A DNA stretch of 64,000 nt, from NCBI GenBank assembly GCA_033675265.1, contig JAUJYZ010001510.1:103501-167500 (forward strand), in the 5' to 3' direction. Source of the DNA: Actinostola sp. cb2023 (lineage: Eukaryota > Cnidaria > Anthozoa > Actiniaria > Actinostolidae). The notes under the pieces were generated by a model. The model was not told where the DNA came from. It made no database searches and saw only the letters and a program-made list of their open reading frames with translations. Of the stretch, positions 18,712-29,766 are shown one piece after another (position 1 is the stretch's first letter; each line of letters begins with the position of its first letter). A program made the position numbers and the translations under genes.

Positions 18712-19430
18712 GGGAGCGGGTTGGGGGATCAGCTAAGGGGGAGGGCAAGTGGAGAAGGTTTGCATCGCCTAGTACCTAGCATCTCCAACAATTATATACG
18801 TATTAGAACCATTTATATACAAACATTTGTCTTTCTCACAATCGATGTGGGACATTATCAAATCCAAAACCGTCACTAAAAATAAAGTCAAAATCAAATC
18901 AAATCAGATTATAGGGCAAATGGGATGTATTTACACAATGATATTCTCAAAGCTGCAGCTGTGTCTAGCTAGCGGCGTCAGAGCGAAAGCATTTGTACTA
19001 CTGAATTGTCTCGCACATGCGCAATGTGTTATATAGGTGTCGTGATTCCCGATCTAAAAAGCGGTTAAATTAAATGTGTTGGCCAAATGAAGGATAAAAA
19101 GACGAGGTATAAAGAAAGAAGTCAGACCCCAGGCATCCACCACGGCTTAGAAATTGCACACAAATCCTAACTTCGGCCTTCATCGGTCGCTGTTCAGCGC
19201 TCGTCAACACATCAAAATGCAAAGTTCTGCAATATCCGGTATCCAGCATCCCTTGCGGTAGCACATGATATAACATGAGTCGGCCTATCGAGCTAGTCTT
19301 CGAGACGCCATTTTGGATTTTAGACATGGGGAGGACGATTTAAACAATTCATGTGGAGTTTTACGAGCGAAATATTGCACTTTTTACTCGTCGGAGTGTT
19401 AAATTAAGTGGTAAAGACAAGAAGATCTTC
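18712..19430. other. Intergenic, nothing recognised
   Basis: Between the transposase and the 69-bp satellite no supported gene is visible. Short ORFs on both strands lack domains. ACGCCATTTTGGATTTTAGACATGG near 19308 resembles a promoter-proximal or element-end sequence, but no gene follows it. Confidence 0.4.
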
Positions 19431-19915
19431 AAATATATGGTCGCCAACCCTTCCATTCGTGGGGGAGCTGTCACAGCAGCAAATAACGAAGAGACCAGCA
19501 AATATATGGTCGCCAACCCTTCCATTCGTGGGGGAGCTGTCACAGCAGCAAATAACGAAGAGACCAGCAAATATATGGTCGCCAACCCTTCCATTCGTGG
19601 GGGGGAGCTGTCACAGCAGCAAATAACGAAGAGACCAGCAAATATATGGTCGCCAACCCTTCCATTCGTGGGGGAGCTGTCACAGCAGCAAATAACGAAG
19701 AGACCAGCAAATATATGGTCGCCAACCCTTCCATTCGTGGGGGAGCTGTCACAGCAGCAAATAACGAAGAGACCAGCAAATATATGGTCGCCAACCCTTC
19801 CATTCGTGGGGGAGCTGTCACAGCAGCAAATAACGAAGAGACCAGCAAATATATGGTCGCCAACCCTTCCATTCGTGGGGGAGCTGTCACAGCAGCAAAT
19901 AACGAAGAGACCACA
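19431..19915. repeat. 69-bp satellite, 7 copies
   Basis: Unit AAATATATGGTCGCCAACCC, continuing through TTCCATTCGTGGGGGAGCTG and ending GAAGAGACCAGC. The copies are nearly identical. The third has two extra G (seven instead of five), which shifts the reading frame; the satellite therefore reads through in different frames before and after. Because 69 is 23 codons, repetitive ORFs appear on both strands. No sign of translation was seen. Confidence 0.95.
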
Positions 19916-20073
19916 AGTACGGTCGAATTGCAAAGGTATAACCAAACAAACAAGTATCAAATGAACCAATGTTATCAAAAATCAAAGTTGTTGAAAGACT
20001 CAAATCTACAAAACTGTCATGTCAAAACTGTTGTTGGCTGTACTTCTGTATTAACGAAATTAACATCTTATGA

Positions 20074-22170
20074 TATGAAGAGAGAAGAAGAATTAATCAT
20101 ATATATGATAATAATTATTTTAGTAAGCCAAGAAGAGCCAAGCATAAAATATCAAAAATCTTAGTTACTATTATTGTTGATTGTTATCCAATATCCAATA
20201 AACAGCATCAGAGGTATTGTGTTTCAAGGAGAAAGTTACTGACTTCAGGTGACATTGAAGTAAACCCAGGCCCAGTTTCCAATGCCAATAATACAGTGTC
20301 AAGAATTCCCCCAATGGTATTATTACAGTCTAGATTAACCGAACAAGGTTTAAGATCATTAGATGTTGGTGGTGCAGGTGATTGTTTTTTTAGAGCAGTA
20401 TCCCATCAGTTATATGGTGAAACCAACTATCACATGGATGTACGTACTACTGGTGTTCAATACATGAGAAATTATCCAGAAAGGTTTATTGAGAGTAATA
20501 CAGCTCACTCATGGTTAATGTATATATCTAATATGTCTCGACAAGGTACATGGTGTGATGCACTAATCATACAAGCAGTTGCAGATGCTATGAATCTTAC
20601 CATCCGTATTACAGAATCAAATGAGGGCTTTGCGGCATTCACTGTTATTAGTCCAATACAGACAGGAAATAATAATTCTACTATAATCGTTACCAGAAAT
20701 ATGAGACAAGATGGCCGCCGCGCATGCTCACTTTGCACGAATACGATCACAAAATGGCTAATACAATTTACAGTAAATGTATGAGGACTTTGGATAAATA
20801 TTGGATTTTATTTCCACGTCGCTATTTTACAAACTTCGGGTAGCTTGAAATACAATTAATAGTTCTTAGGTGACGTTCTCACAATAAAATCAATTGAATT
20901 CCGCTTCGAAAAAGTGGTTCCTTTACGTAGTTTCATAAGTCACCTAAGCGTCTATACATGGTCACCATGGAATCTAGAATCGGGCCATAATTGCCAAACT
21001 TTGTAAATTCCTACCTTCTAAACTGTGAAGAGTGCAATTTTCGGGGGTAGCTCGTTTGGTGTGTAGTGTCCATTCGTGAAACATTTGCACTTTGTAATAA
21101 CTGCTCTAAATAACGAGTATAAAGTGGTTCCACTTGTCGATAAACACAGCTCACTTTTGGAGTTGTTCAACAAGAACTGTTCGCCATTTTCAAGCGTCTA
21201 TGAGCACGGAAAGAGCAAAATTACGCTGCCTCCTGTTATGTTTGGCTGCCATTTTGAATAGAGCTTTGCAGTCTGGGAATTTTACGTGTTATACCGCTGT
21301 TCTATGAAGCTTGGGGCTCCTAAATAGCGCGAATTTTGAACTCATAGTATACAGATTGGGTTTCCTGTGGCATATAGAAAATATCAAAGTGCCTTCCGTG
21401 ACTCGTTCGTACTCTGTGCCGAGCGTAAGCGAACACTTTATTTTTAAATCTATCCTCCTCAAAAGAAGCGCTTGATATTTCTAAACAAACTTAGAGTAGT
21501 TTAATTTTAATAAATTGATTTATTTTGGTTGAAATTTCGAAGAGTATTTCGGACTGAAGGTAGACCGCTGATCTAATATCGCGGGAGTAACATGTCTTAT
21601 ATTTCTGGTAACGTACACATTGGTCATGTGGACGAAGTACATTATGTTTCAACTACTGTATCAGACCATAGCAATTCAGCAACAAATATGGATTCAGACG
21701 CATCCAGAAATTATTCTAATTTACAAGCCCCTGTAAATAGTATACATGTTCCTATGAATAAAGAATGTTGTGCCTTATCTGTTTACTCTATATGTTTTTC
21801 TCTCATCAAATCATGTTGTTATTGGAATCCTGTAACATTAGATGCTATTAATGAATATGCAAATTTGTTTTATAATAATTTGGTAAAAAATGATACAAGT
21901 GAATTACCAAAGAAAATTAATATATTCGATGCAGCTATTAATGTAGGATGTACATCAACTTATCATGGATCACTGTCACATCGTTCTCATTCCAGTAAAG
22001 TATTTCTTCGAAATTGTATCTTACAAAATTCAGATCTCAAAACTACTGGCTTTGTGCTTTGTTTCTCTGATTATTATATAAGCTGTGTTATGCAACAGAA
22101 TTTAAAAACAAAGAAGTTGAAGTATTTTGTATTAACATTTCTCAAACTCATTAATAATTCATTAGCTCAA
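20074..22170 (+). pseudogene. Helitron-associated 2A-OTU-protease ORF, split by an insertion
   Basis: The open frame starts at 20074 with no obvious ATG until 20296. At 20248-20274 it encodes GDIEVNPGP, the 2A ribosome-skipping signature (D-x-E-x-NPGP), so translation would release the upstream part from the rest. An OTU cysteine-protease domain follows: VGGAGDCFFRA with Cys at 20383, and later GTWCDALIIQAVADAMN. The coding stops making sense at 20692 and resumes at 21609 in the same frame with HIGHVDEVHYVST, carrying the catalytic-His motif. The 916 bp between are a transposon. Beyond the OTU, residues from CCALSVYSICFSLIKSCCYW to KKLKYFVLTF resemble a second papain-like protease segment of the kind seen in Helitron proteins; this part is less certain. 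Stop at 22171-22173. Confidence 0.75.
20693..21608. mobile_element. 916-bp non-autonomous TA-type DNA transposon inside OTU
   Basis: The ends are inverted repeats: CCAGAAATATGAGACA on the left and TGTCTTATATTTCTGG on the right (one mismatch). Both flanks carry TA (GTTA before, TAAC after), as expected for a TA target-site duplication of Tc1/mariner-like or other TA-targeting elements. Removing the element plus one TA takes out 918 bp, which is 306 codons, and restores the OTU frame across the junction. The element has no transposase ORF, so its superfamily is uncertain. Confidence 0.88.
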
Positions 22171-22173
22171 TAA

Positions 22174-22866
22174 CCAATCAGCTCTCACGATTCGAGTCAG
22201 GTGGATGTATCTTGATACCGGAGGAAGAACTGATCAAGACACTGATCAAGACACTGAAATTATTGTATATTTACCATTATGTTACTTACCTTTAACTTAG
22301 TAGACTTACTACCTCTTACTTATCATGAAAAAAAATCTAGTGATAAATCATCAACCAGAGTTGAATCAGTGACCCCTCGCACATTACGCTCACTACTTAT
22401 CCATTAGACTACCTGACTGCTTGTTCGATTTTGAAGCTCTTTTTAACAAACATAATACTTGCGAGGTGACTCATTAGGCCAAGACACAAAAGCAATTATT
22501 ATGTTCTTTTCTCAGGAGACTCAAGAACAATTCAGATAATCATTCATTATTAATGAGTTTGAGAAGCAATATCAATCAAAAACTCGTGCTTCGTGTTTCA
22601 TCAGGGGATTCAAAACACCTCGAAACAATAAAAGCACTCGGCCTACGGCCTCGTGCTTTCATTAGTTTCTCGGTGTTTTGAACCCCTGATAAAACACTCG
22701 CACTCGTTGTTGATATATTACGTAACAATCAAAAGATTGGCATTTCTGACTCATTAAGTGATATTGACTCTCTTATTCAAACTATTTGTAATATTATCAA
22801 AGAACATAACTCTGATTCCAATGAAGAAGAGTATGTGGTATTTTTTTTTTATCCTGTTCTTGTGAA
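22174..22866. other. Decayed interval inside the Helitron-like element
   Basis: An inverted pair (AAAACTCGTGCTTCGTGTTT at 22578, and AACACTCGCACTCGTTG near 22690) flanks AAAGCACTCGGCCTACGGCC, suggesting a small insertion at 22575-22720. Beyond it a frame with ISDSLSDIDSLIQTICNII (about 22742-22800) looks like Helitron coding sequence, ending shortly before the next ORF. Confidence 0.5.
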
Positions 22867-24900
22867 TTGACAAATAAGGAAAGGCAAATCATTTTGAGGA
22901 AGTATAAGTCAAGTGAACAAAAACAGGTAATTAACAATAACCAAAAACAGAGTTATTTGTGTATGGAACCTGCAAATAAGAAAATACGGATTCAAAATAA
23001 TAAACAAAGATACAAAACAATGGATAGCTCCAAAAAGAATAAACTACTTGAAACATGTGCAGAGAAATACAAAACAATGGGTAGCTCCAAAAAGAATAAA
23101 CTACTTGAAACATGTGCAGAGAAATACAAAACAATGGATAGCTCCAAAAAGAATAAACTAGTTGAAACGTGTGCAGAGAAATACAAAACAATGGATAGCT
23201 CCAAAAAGAATAAACTACTTGAAACATGTGCAGAGAAATACAAAACAATGGATAGCTCCAAAAAGAATAAACTACTTGAAACATGTGCAGAGAAATACAG
23301 ATCAATGGATGAAACAGAAAAAAACAAGCTCATTCAAACACATGCAGAGAAATACAGATCAATGGACCCCAATCAGAAACAACAACTTATATCAGAATGT
23401 AGAAAAAGATATGACAATATGGATCCTAAAAGAAAAGAAGAGAAAACTGCGAGAATGACAGAAACATCAAAAATGGCTAGACAAACAAAAACTACATCAA
23501 ACTATGACATACATCATTACATTTCAAGTTTTCACAAGAAAATAAAAGAAGGTCCCTATTATATATGCTCTGTCTGCAATAGAATGCTATACAGAAAGTC
23601 TGTGGTTGGTTTGAAAAAACATAAGTATGACAACATTGATCATGTTTTTACTGATAAAATGTCATTTGATAACAAAGAATACATTTGTAAAACCTGTCAT
23701 TTAAAGTTGATAAAAGGAAAAATTCCATGTCAAGCTGTGTGCAATAATATGTATGTTGATGACATACCTTCAGAACTTGCAGTTTTAGAGAAACTTGAGC
23801 AAATACTTATTGCAAAGAGAATTGTTTTTGAGAAAATAGTTATAATGCCAAAAGGTCAACAAAGAAAGATTAAAGGTGCTATTTGTAATGTACCTGTTGA
23901 ATGTGAACAGACTTGCCACATTTTACCACGCCCTCCTGAAAGATCAGGTATAATTATGTTAAAACTAAAAAGAAAACTTCAATTCAGAGGTCATGTGTAC
24001 TTTCAAGCTGTGCGTCCTCAACTTATACTTAATGCTCTCAATTGGCTACAGTCAAACAATGTATTGTACAATACAATTACAATAGACATTGAGAATATTG
24101 ACTCTACTCTTACGTCATTACAGAACAGTGAATCTGATTCAGATGACCCACCACATGCTGCTTTGAATAATGAACAAACCGCCTTGGATGATACTCGTGA
24201 ACATGTTGTTACCACAGATAATGATATTGAAGAGATAGATGATCCATTAAATGAGCATAGAGCACCAACTAATGAGACCTGCCTACAATCAGTCATACCA
24301 GATTATCCTGTTACTATAGAACAAAATGTTTCATCAGGCAGTGAAATATACAATATTGCACCAGGAGAAAATAAACACCCTGTATCATTCATGATGGACA
24401 AACAATGTGAAGAGTTAGCATTTCCAGTTCTATTCCCCAAAGGAAGATTTGGTTACAATGTAGAAAGAGAAGTTAAGCTCACACCTGTGAAATACTTTAA
24501 TGCAAGATTACTACACCATAGTGGCAGATTCGCAACTAACCCAGAGTACCTATTTTTTGCACAGTTTATAATTGAACAAAAGAAGGTATCAGATAGTATA
24601 AATATTGCTTTAACAAAAGTTCATGGACACTCCCTCACTGCTTCACAATTAAGATCAAATGCACAAAGCTTACAGAATCTTATTTGTCAAGACCAGGCAT
24701 ATTTATTTTTGAGACAAATTCCAGGCACCCCTCCCTACTGGCAGAAATTTATGTATGAAGTTGTAGCAATGGTTAAGCAACTTGGTATACCCACATGGTT
24801 TATGACATTGTCCTGTGCTGATCTTAGATGGCCTGAACTATTTCAGATAATTGCTAGAACAAGAGGAATAACTTTGTTTAACATTCTGTCACGAGAGTAA
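22867..24900 (+). pseudogene. Helitron-like protein, truncated before the HUH nickase
   Basis: A 677-residue ORF. Residues about 50-190 hold tandem 19-residue repeats (KYKTMDSSKKNKLLETCAE and variants), then MDPNQKQ-type degenerate copies, a lysine-rich feature common in Helitron proteins. Residues about 210-420 have paired Cys motifs (CSVCNRML, CKTCHLKL) and RPPERSGIIMLKLKRK; I read this as the DUF6570 domain. After an acidic linker, residues about 515-670 match the Helitron_like_N domain: AFPVLFPKGRFGYN, HHSGRFATNPEYLFFAQ and WFMTLSCADLRWPELFQIIA. The ORF stops right after this. The Rep HUH and Tyr motifs and the PIF1-type helicase that normally follow are absent, so this copy cannot transpose alone. 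The in-frame start may lie upstream of the chosen ATG. Confidence 0.8.
23010..23310 (+). repeat. 57-bp coding minisatellite inside the Helitron ORF
   Basis: The phrase TACAAAACAATGGATAGCTC followed by CAAAAAGAATAAACTACTTG recurs every 57 bp, five near-identical copies, then two or three diverged ones to about 23430. Low divergence at the DNA level indicates recent expansion within the gene. Confidence 0.9.
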
Positions 24901-25488
24901 AAATACCAGTTTTCAGGACAGAACCAGGACTAGTCGCTTTGACAACCCTAACTACCAAACTGAGTACTCCACCACCCGGACATGTAGCCCATATATGTCA
25001 CAAGGCCGGTTTGCACTAATTGCAGGCCAAAAATTATCATTCAGACATAACATTCAGAAAAGAGAGGCTTTCTATAAGCAAAAATAAAGCAAACTTGGAA
25101 ATCCACACTCCCACAGGAATCCCAATTCTTGAAGCATCCCAACAGGGCACGAGTGTACATTGCCCATAGCAATGTCTAGTTTATTTATTTTTCCCTGAAG
25201 TGGAGGTGAGTAGTGGGATACTGAGCAGCGAGGTAAATATCTACCGCTACTCACCTCCACTGAGGAGAATAATTGTTTTAGTATATACCACACACGTGAA
25301 TCACCAGCCAAATTATATAACATTAATTTTCAAGAAGAAAAAGACACGCTCGCGAAACACAACACCATTTTGTTTTGCTCGGAGGTGAATGAATAGCCAG
25401 TGAAGGATATCCCGAGTTTGATTAACCAATCGCAGTGCATGAAAAACCACTATTCACTTGTGTGGTATATACTAATAATTAATAACAA
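24901..25488. other. Intergenic with a small inverted repeat
   Basis: CCTGAAGTGGAGGTGAGTAG (25194) and CTACTCACCTCCACTGAGG (25246) are inverted repeats. AATTGTTTTAGTATATACCACAC (25269) has its inverse GTGTGGTATATACTAATAAT near 25460. Motif copy CCCACAGGAATCCCAATT lies at 25110. No gene was seen. Confidence 0.55.
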
Positions 25489-26329
25489 CATTTAAAATTC
25501 AAGAAAATAAGCAACATCTATGCTATTTTTTGACTAATTTATTCCGAGCTTTCGGGTTCCAGACCCATCGTCAGGGAAATGACGATACAATGCAATGCTG
25601 CAATCGAAAATTATGTACAATAACACAACAACTGCAAATTATGGTTTATAAGGTGACAAACTAATTACTAATCTTAGAAATTAGAGACGTGTAACTTGAT
25701 GGAATAGTTCTTCCACAGTCTTGGTTAAACAAAACATTACAACAACTATTCCATCAAGTATTATTACAGTCAATTGCAAAAATTCTGGCCGCTACGAAGT
25801 ATCAGTATATCAATATAACAAGTGCATTATGGGTAATTAAATAATCGAAAATTCCCTTTAAAGCATGTTAACGCCAGCAAAGTTGGTAGAAATAATTAGT
25901 ATGTTTATTTTAGTCTTACGTTTGTATTTTGCTTCATTTAATAAGTTAGGAAACTCAAAATAGTATTATTTAATTACCCATAATGCACCCGTTATATTGA
26001 TATATTGATATATCGTGGCGGCCAGAATTTTTGCAAATGACTGTAACTAATTTCTAAGATTAGTAATTAGTTTGAACTATCTGTAGTATTTTTATGATGT
26101 TTTCTATTTCGTCATGCACGCGCACTTTGTTTTATTTAGTCTAGCTCGGCTCTGTTATTTTTGCCACCTTTAGTTAGTAACCATTGTTGCTGTGTTATTG
26201 TACATAATTTTCGATTGCAGCATTGCATTGTCCCATCATTTCCCTGACGATGGGTCTGGAACCCGAAAGCTCGGAATAAATCAGTCAAAAAATAGTGTAG
26301 ATAAAGCTTATTTTCTTGAATTTTAAATG
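25489..26329. repeat. 841-bp foldback element
   Basis: The ends CATTTAAAATTCAAGAAAAT and ATTTTCTTGAATTTTAAATG are inverted. Further matching pairs run inward, including GAGCTTTCGGGTTCCAGACC, TGCAATGCTGCAATCGAAAA and TGCATTATGGGTAATTAAAT. Nearly the whole element can fold on itself. No ORF. Confidence 0.88.
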
Positions 26330-26413
26330 AATTCTACGCACAAACAATCTTTAAAAATTAATAACATTTTCTGATCATTGAGATTTCTGTTTTTATTTTT
26401 ATGTACAATGTAG

Positions 26414-27129
26414 GTATGGGCAAAACCCATTGATCATGCAAAGCAGCTATATAAAGCAAATCCAACAGTTGATCATCAAGGAAATGGTATTCTAGTTGGT
26501 GGCTCAAAACCCTACCTGTTGTCAAATGCAACGAAAAGAAGTATTTCTGCCTGCTGTGGAGTACAAGAAAATCTTATGAAGAAGTAGCAACAGCTTATAG
26601 AAGTGTTTGGAAGCCGAAACACCAGTACAATGGCCTTTTATACAGGACAAATGAACATATTGTTGCTGCATGTTTTGGTGAAGTCTTTGTAGCACTGAAA
26701 GACATATTTATAGTCAAAGTGGCAGATCAACCAAAGTATTATTTTTCTTCAGAGCTATATAAGGAAGTCGGATTCAGTGATATGGGAGCTAAGCTTGTCC
26801 AAAAAAGTAACGAAATGGTAATTGGTCCCTTATCTAAAATAAGCAGAAAAATAATGATGGCAAATTATGAGGATGTTGCTGGACTTCCTACATTCATTGT
26901 AGTTGACTTTATGAGAAGAATTTTCCCAATAGGCGTTGAGTCAGTAGTTGTTCCTTACTACCCAGTTGCAAATGATATGGTCCTAGTTATGGGGAATCAG
27001 CCAGACAGTGTGTGGAGAGCTCATGTGTTATCATTTAATATTCTAAGGAAAGTGGTCACAGGGCATATTGGTATGTCTATTGGTAAACCTTGGTGGTATG
27101 TTATTGGAACTTTATTTTCACTGAACTAA
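26414..27129 (+). pseudogene. Orphan ORF fragment, unrecognised
   Basis: TTTTTATGTACAATGTAG at 26413 looks like an intron 3' end. A frame opens there (VWAKPIDHAKQLYKANPTVD) and stops at 26585. A second frame, open from about 26506, continues to 27127 with KSYEEVATAYRSVWKPKHQY and VADQPKYYFSSELYKEVGFS. This suggests one protein with a frameshift. No start, family or catalytic motif was recognised. The 3' end runs into the TTGG satellite at 27062, so the gene is broken. It may be cargo or a separate piece of the Helitron-like element. Confidence 0.45.
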
Positions 27130-27670
27130 TTGATGGAATATTGGTATGTCTATTGGTAAACCTTGGTATGTTATTGAACTTTATGGATCCTTATGGGTAG
27201 GAACCCCCAGAAGCCACAAGAAACCAGGAAATCCGTTTTGATAGTGTTATTGGAGTTGCCAATGGTACATGGCAAAGACAGTATTCTGTGTGGCTTGAAT
27301 GACTATGCAAGATTACATAAAATAAAACAAGGCATATTTATTGACCCAATCATATACTGGTGAATCTTAACCAATATTGGTATGTCTATTGGTAAACCTT
27401 GGTATGGTTATTGGAACTTTATTGGATCCTTATCTATAGGAACCCAATGTTATACCAGTGATGATCCAATGCTGTCCCAATATTGGTATGTCTATTGGTT
27501 AACCTTGGTATGTTATTGGAACTTTATTGGATCCTTATCTATAGGAACCCAATGTTATACCAGTGATGATCCAATATTGGTATGTCTATTGGTAAACCTT
27601 GGTATGTTATTGGAACTTTATTGGTAAATTGTAAAAGATACCAATGTTATACCAACATTGGTAACATATA
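27062..27670. repeat. TTGG satellite, related to the 11.2-kb satellite
   Basis: The phrases ATTGGTATGTCTATTGGTAA, ACCTTGGTATGTTATTGGAA and CAATGTTATACCAGTGATGA recur three to five times with insertions between them. The shared phrase ATACCAGTGAT and the density of TTGG/CCAA link it to the 90-bp satellite at 11227-11865. Confidence 0.85.
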
Positions 27671-27769
27671 AGCTCTTATCTCCCAATGATATCCCAACTT
27701 GGAATTTTATTTTTTTTCCTGTGAAACTGATCGAAATTGCAGTATTTTCTTAGGTCATATTATAAACAT

Positions 27770-27905
27770 TTAATAGCATGTTTTGTACGTGATATTTGGG
27801 ATAAATACCACTCGTGATATTTCAAAATTGTCACAAATTTTGTTAACAATTTTGAAATATCACTCGTGATATTTATCCCAAATATCACTACAAACCATGC
27901 TATTA
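27770..27905. repeat. Small foldback repeat
   Basis: TAATAGCATG (27771) with GTGATATTTGGGATAAATA, and its inverse TATTTATCCCAAATATCAC (27868), form a hairpin element of about 130 bp bounded by AATAGCATG and CATGCTATT. Confidence 0.8.
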
Positions 27906-28067
27906 CCTATACTAATTGTTTCAATATCTGTAAAAATAAAAATAAAAATAATAAAATAAATAATCTGACAGTATATAATAATAGAATAGTAATATCATCT
28001 AACAGGGGAGGCTGCATCTAATAATTAATTAGTAAAGCTTGTGTTTTGACGGACCCGCTCGAGCAGG

Positions 28068-28822
28068 TCACAGACAGCCCAACCATTGCTTTCTGAGGCT
28101 ACTAAATAATAAATACAGTACAGATATGTTTGCATAAATTTGCGTCTTTTTTGATGGGTTTCCTGTGGTAGAGCGCGCGCGCAATACCTATTATATTGGG
28201 CTTCCTGTGCATAGAAACGTATAATGTTGGGCTCCCTGTGTGTGTCTCGCAGGACGCGCCCGCACAAGTGTAATAATAGTAAAACTGTTTCAATGAAGCT
28301 CGTCAGATCAAGGGAGCACGGCAGAAACTGGGATTCCTGTGGTAATAACGTTGTGAAGCGATTTTTGGTAAAAGCGCGCGCGGGCCCATCAGTAAATTGG
28401 GATCCCTGATTCCATGTGGTTCACGCTCGGCAACCCTTACGCTCGGCTGACGTACGTATTTGCGGTTTTTAATTTAATTTAGTCGCGCGGGCTCATCAAT
28501 TTCTGATCAAATGAAAGCCTAAATAAAGTGACTTTCCAGTACAAAAATGGCCGTTGTAAATATGTGCTATGCGACCACGCATAAATGAGCCCGCAAAAAC
28601 GTCAGCACCACAGGAAGCCCAGTTTCTGCGGGACGCACACAGGGATCCCAACATCATAGATTTTATGCACAGGGAACCCAACATATTACGTATCGCGCGC
28701 GGGCTCTTCAACAGGAAACCCATCAAAAAAGACGCGCGCATACAAATAAATATATTTTTATATTTGATTTTTATATATTAAAACTAGTAGCCTCAGAAGC
28801 AATGGTTGGGCTGCCTGTGGCA
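28068..28822. repeat. Foldback element built from CCTGTG motif copies
   Basis: The outer ends are inverted: CAGCCCAACCATTGCTTTCT at 28075 and AGAAGCAATGGTTGGGCTG near 28796. Further in, ACGCGCGCGGGCTCTTCAAC pairs imperfectly with GGTAGAGCGCGCGCGC, and CATCAAAAAAGACGCG pairs with its inverse at 28143. Within it the motif TTGGGNTNCCTGTGG or its complement occurs about ten times. Local base composition is much richer in CG than its flanks. No coding capacity. Confidence 0.8.
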
Positions 28823-29766
28823 GGTTCGGAAAAACACGTATGACCCGATCACGTGACTTCTGTCGAATGTCTCTGTGCATTCTCTTCTGTGCTATTTCAC
28901 GGGTTTAAACCGCTTTATGCCTTGATCGGCTAAAATTAAAGGAATATCAAATCATGACATTTTTGTTCTAAATTTGTTGATCACTTTTACTCCTCCTCCG
29001 CAGGCAACTCTAAAATACTAAAACTCTATTAGATGGGTTTCCTGTGGCGCTGCATCGAAGAGGGCAGAGGGAGACTGGAGACGAGGGGAGGGGGAAAGAA
29101 AGAAGAGGGGAGGCTAAATCACTTTATATTCAACGTAAATTGTCTATTTTATATCGATCGGTTTGAATTGTTGGTCTATACAACACTTTCATAAATTAAT
29201 GGCTGCTGTTAATTTGCATAAAAGCCAGGGGGACCAATCTGGGCGTGGTTTAAACATTATCTGACCCCTAAAATATACCATTCTAAAAGAGACAGACAAA
29301 TAAGAGCTGTAGTCACCAACACAGATTGTCGGCGTTTTCGATTTCTTCGCGTGCAACCCTAAGTGATACCTTGGTAGCTAAAAATATTGGCGTTCCGTCG
29401 TTGAATACCTAGCCTGATTTTCAGACGGTCCTTTGTCCTCCTACTTTACGGCCCATGCTGAAAGCCGAGAAAGAACTGCTGGACCATACTTATTGTCTGG
29501 TAAAGGACTTGGGTAAATTTATGTCCCATAATCCTGTTCGTCGCTGTGTTGTTGGATGTCATGTTGGAGTTGTTTGGCCAGGGCTTTACAACTTACTAAA
29601 TACACAAGTTATTCAATAATACATGGCAAAGCTGTATTTGGGGGTGTCATTTTGCGAATTCTTAGGGAAAAATACACTATTGTCATGTAAAATGTAATAT
29701 AATCCTTTAAATAATGCGGCATACAGAAAACCGCTGCTTTCTTGTAACATTAAAAAATCTACTTGC
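28823..29766. other. Intergenic, nothing recognised
   Basis: No supported gene. One more copy of the dispersed motif (GATGGGTTTCCTGTGGC) lies at 29032-29048, followed by a purine-rich tract at 29050-29113. Confidence 0.4.

Noticed and set aside
19353..20164. Repetitive ORFs of about 170-205 aa on both strands
   Set aside because: They are products of the 69-bp satellite; the frame changes at the two-G insertion and no domain is present.
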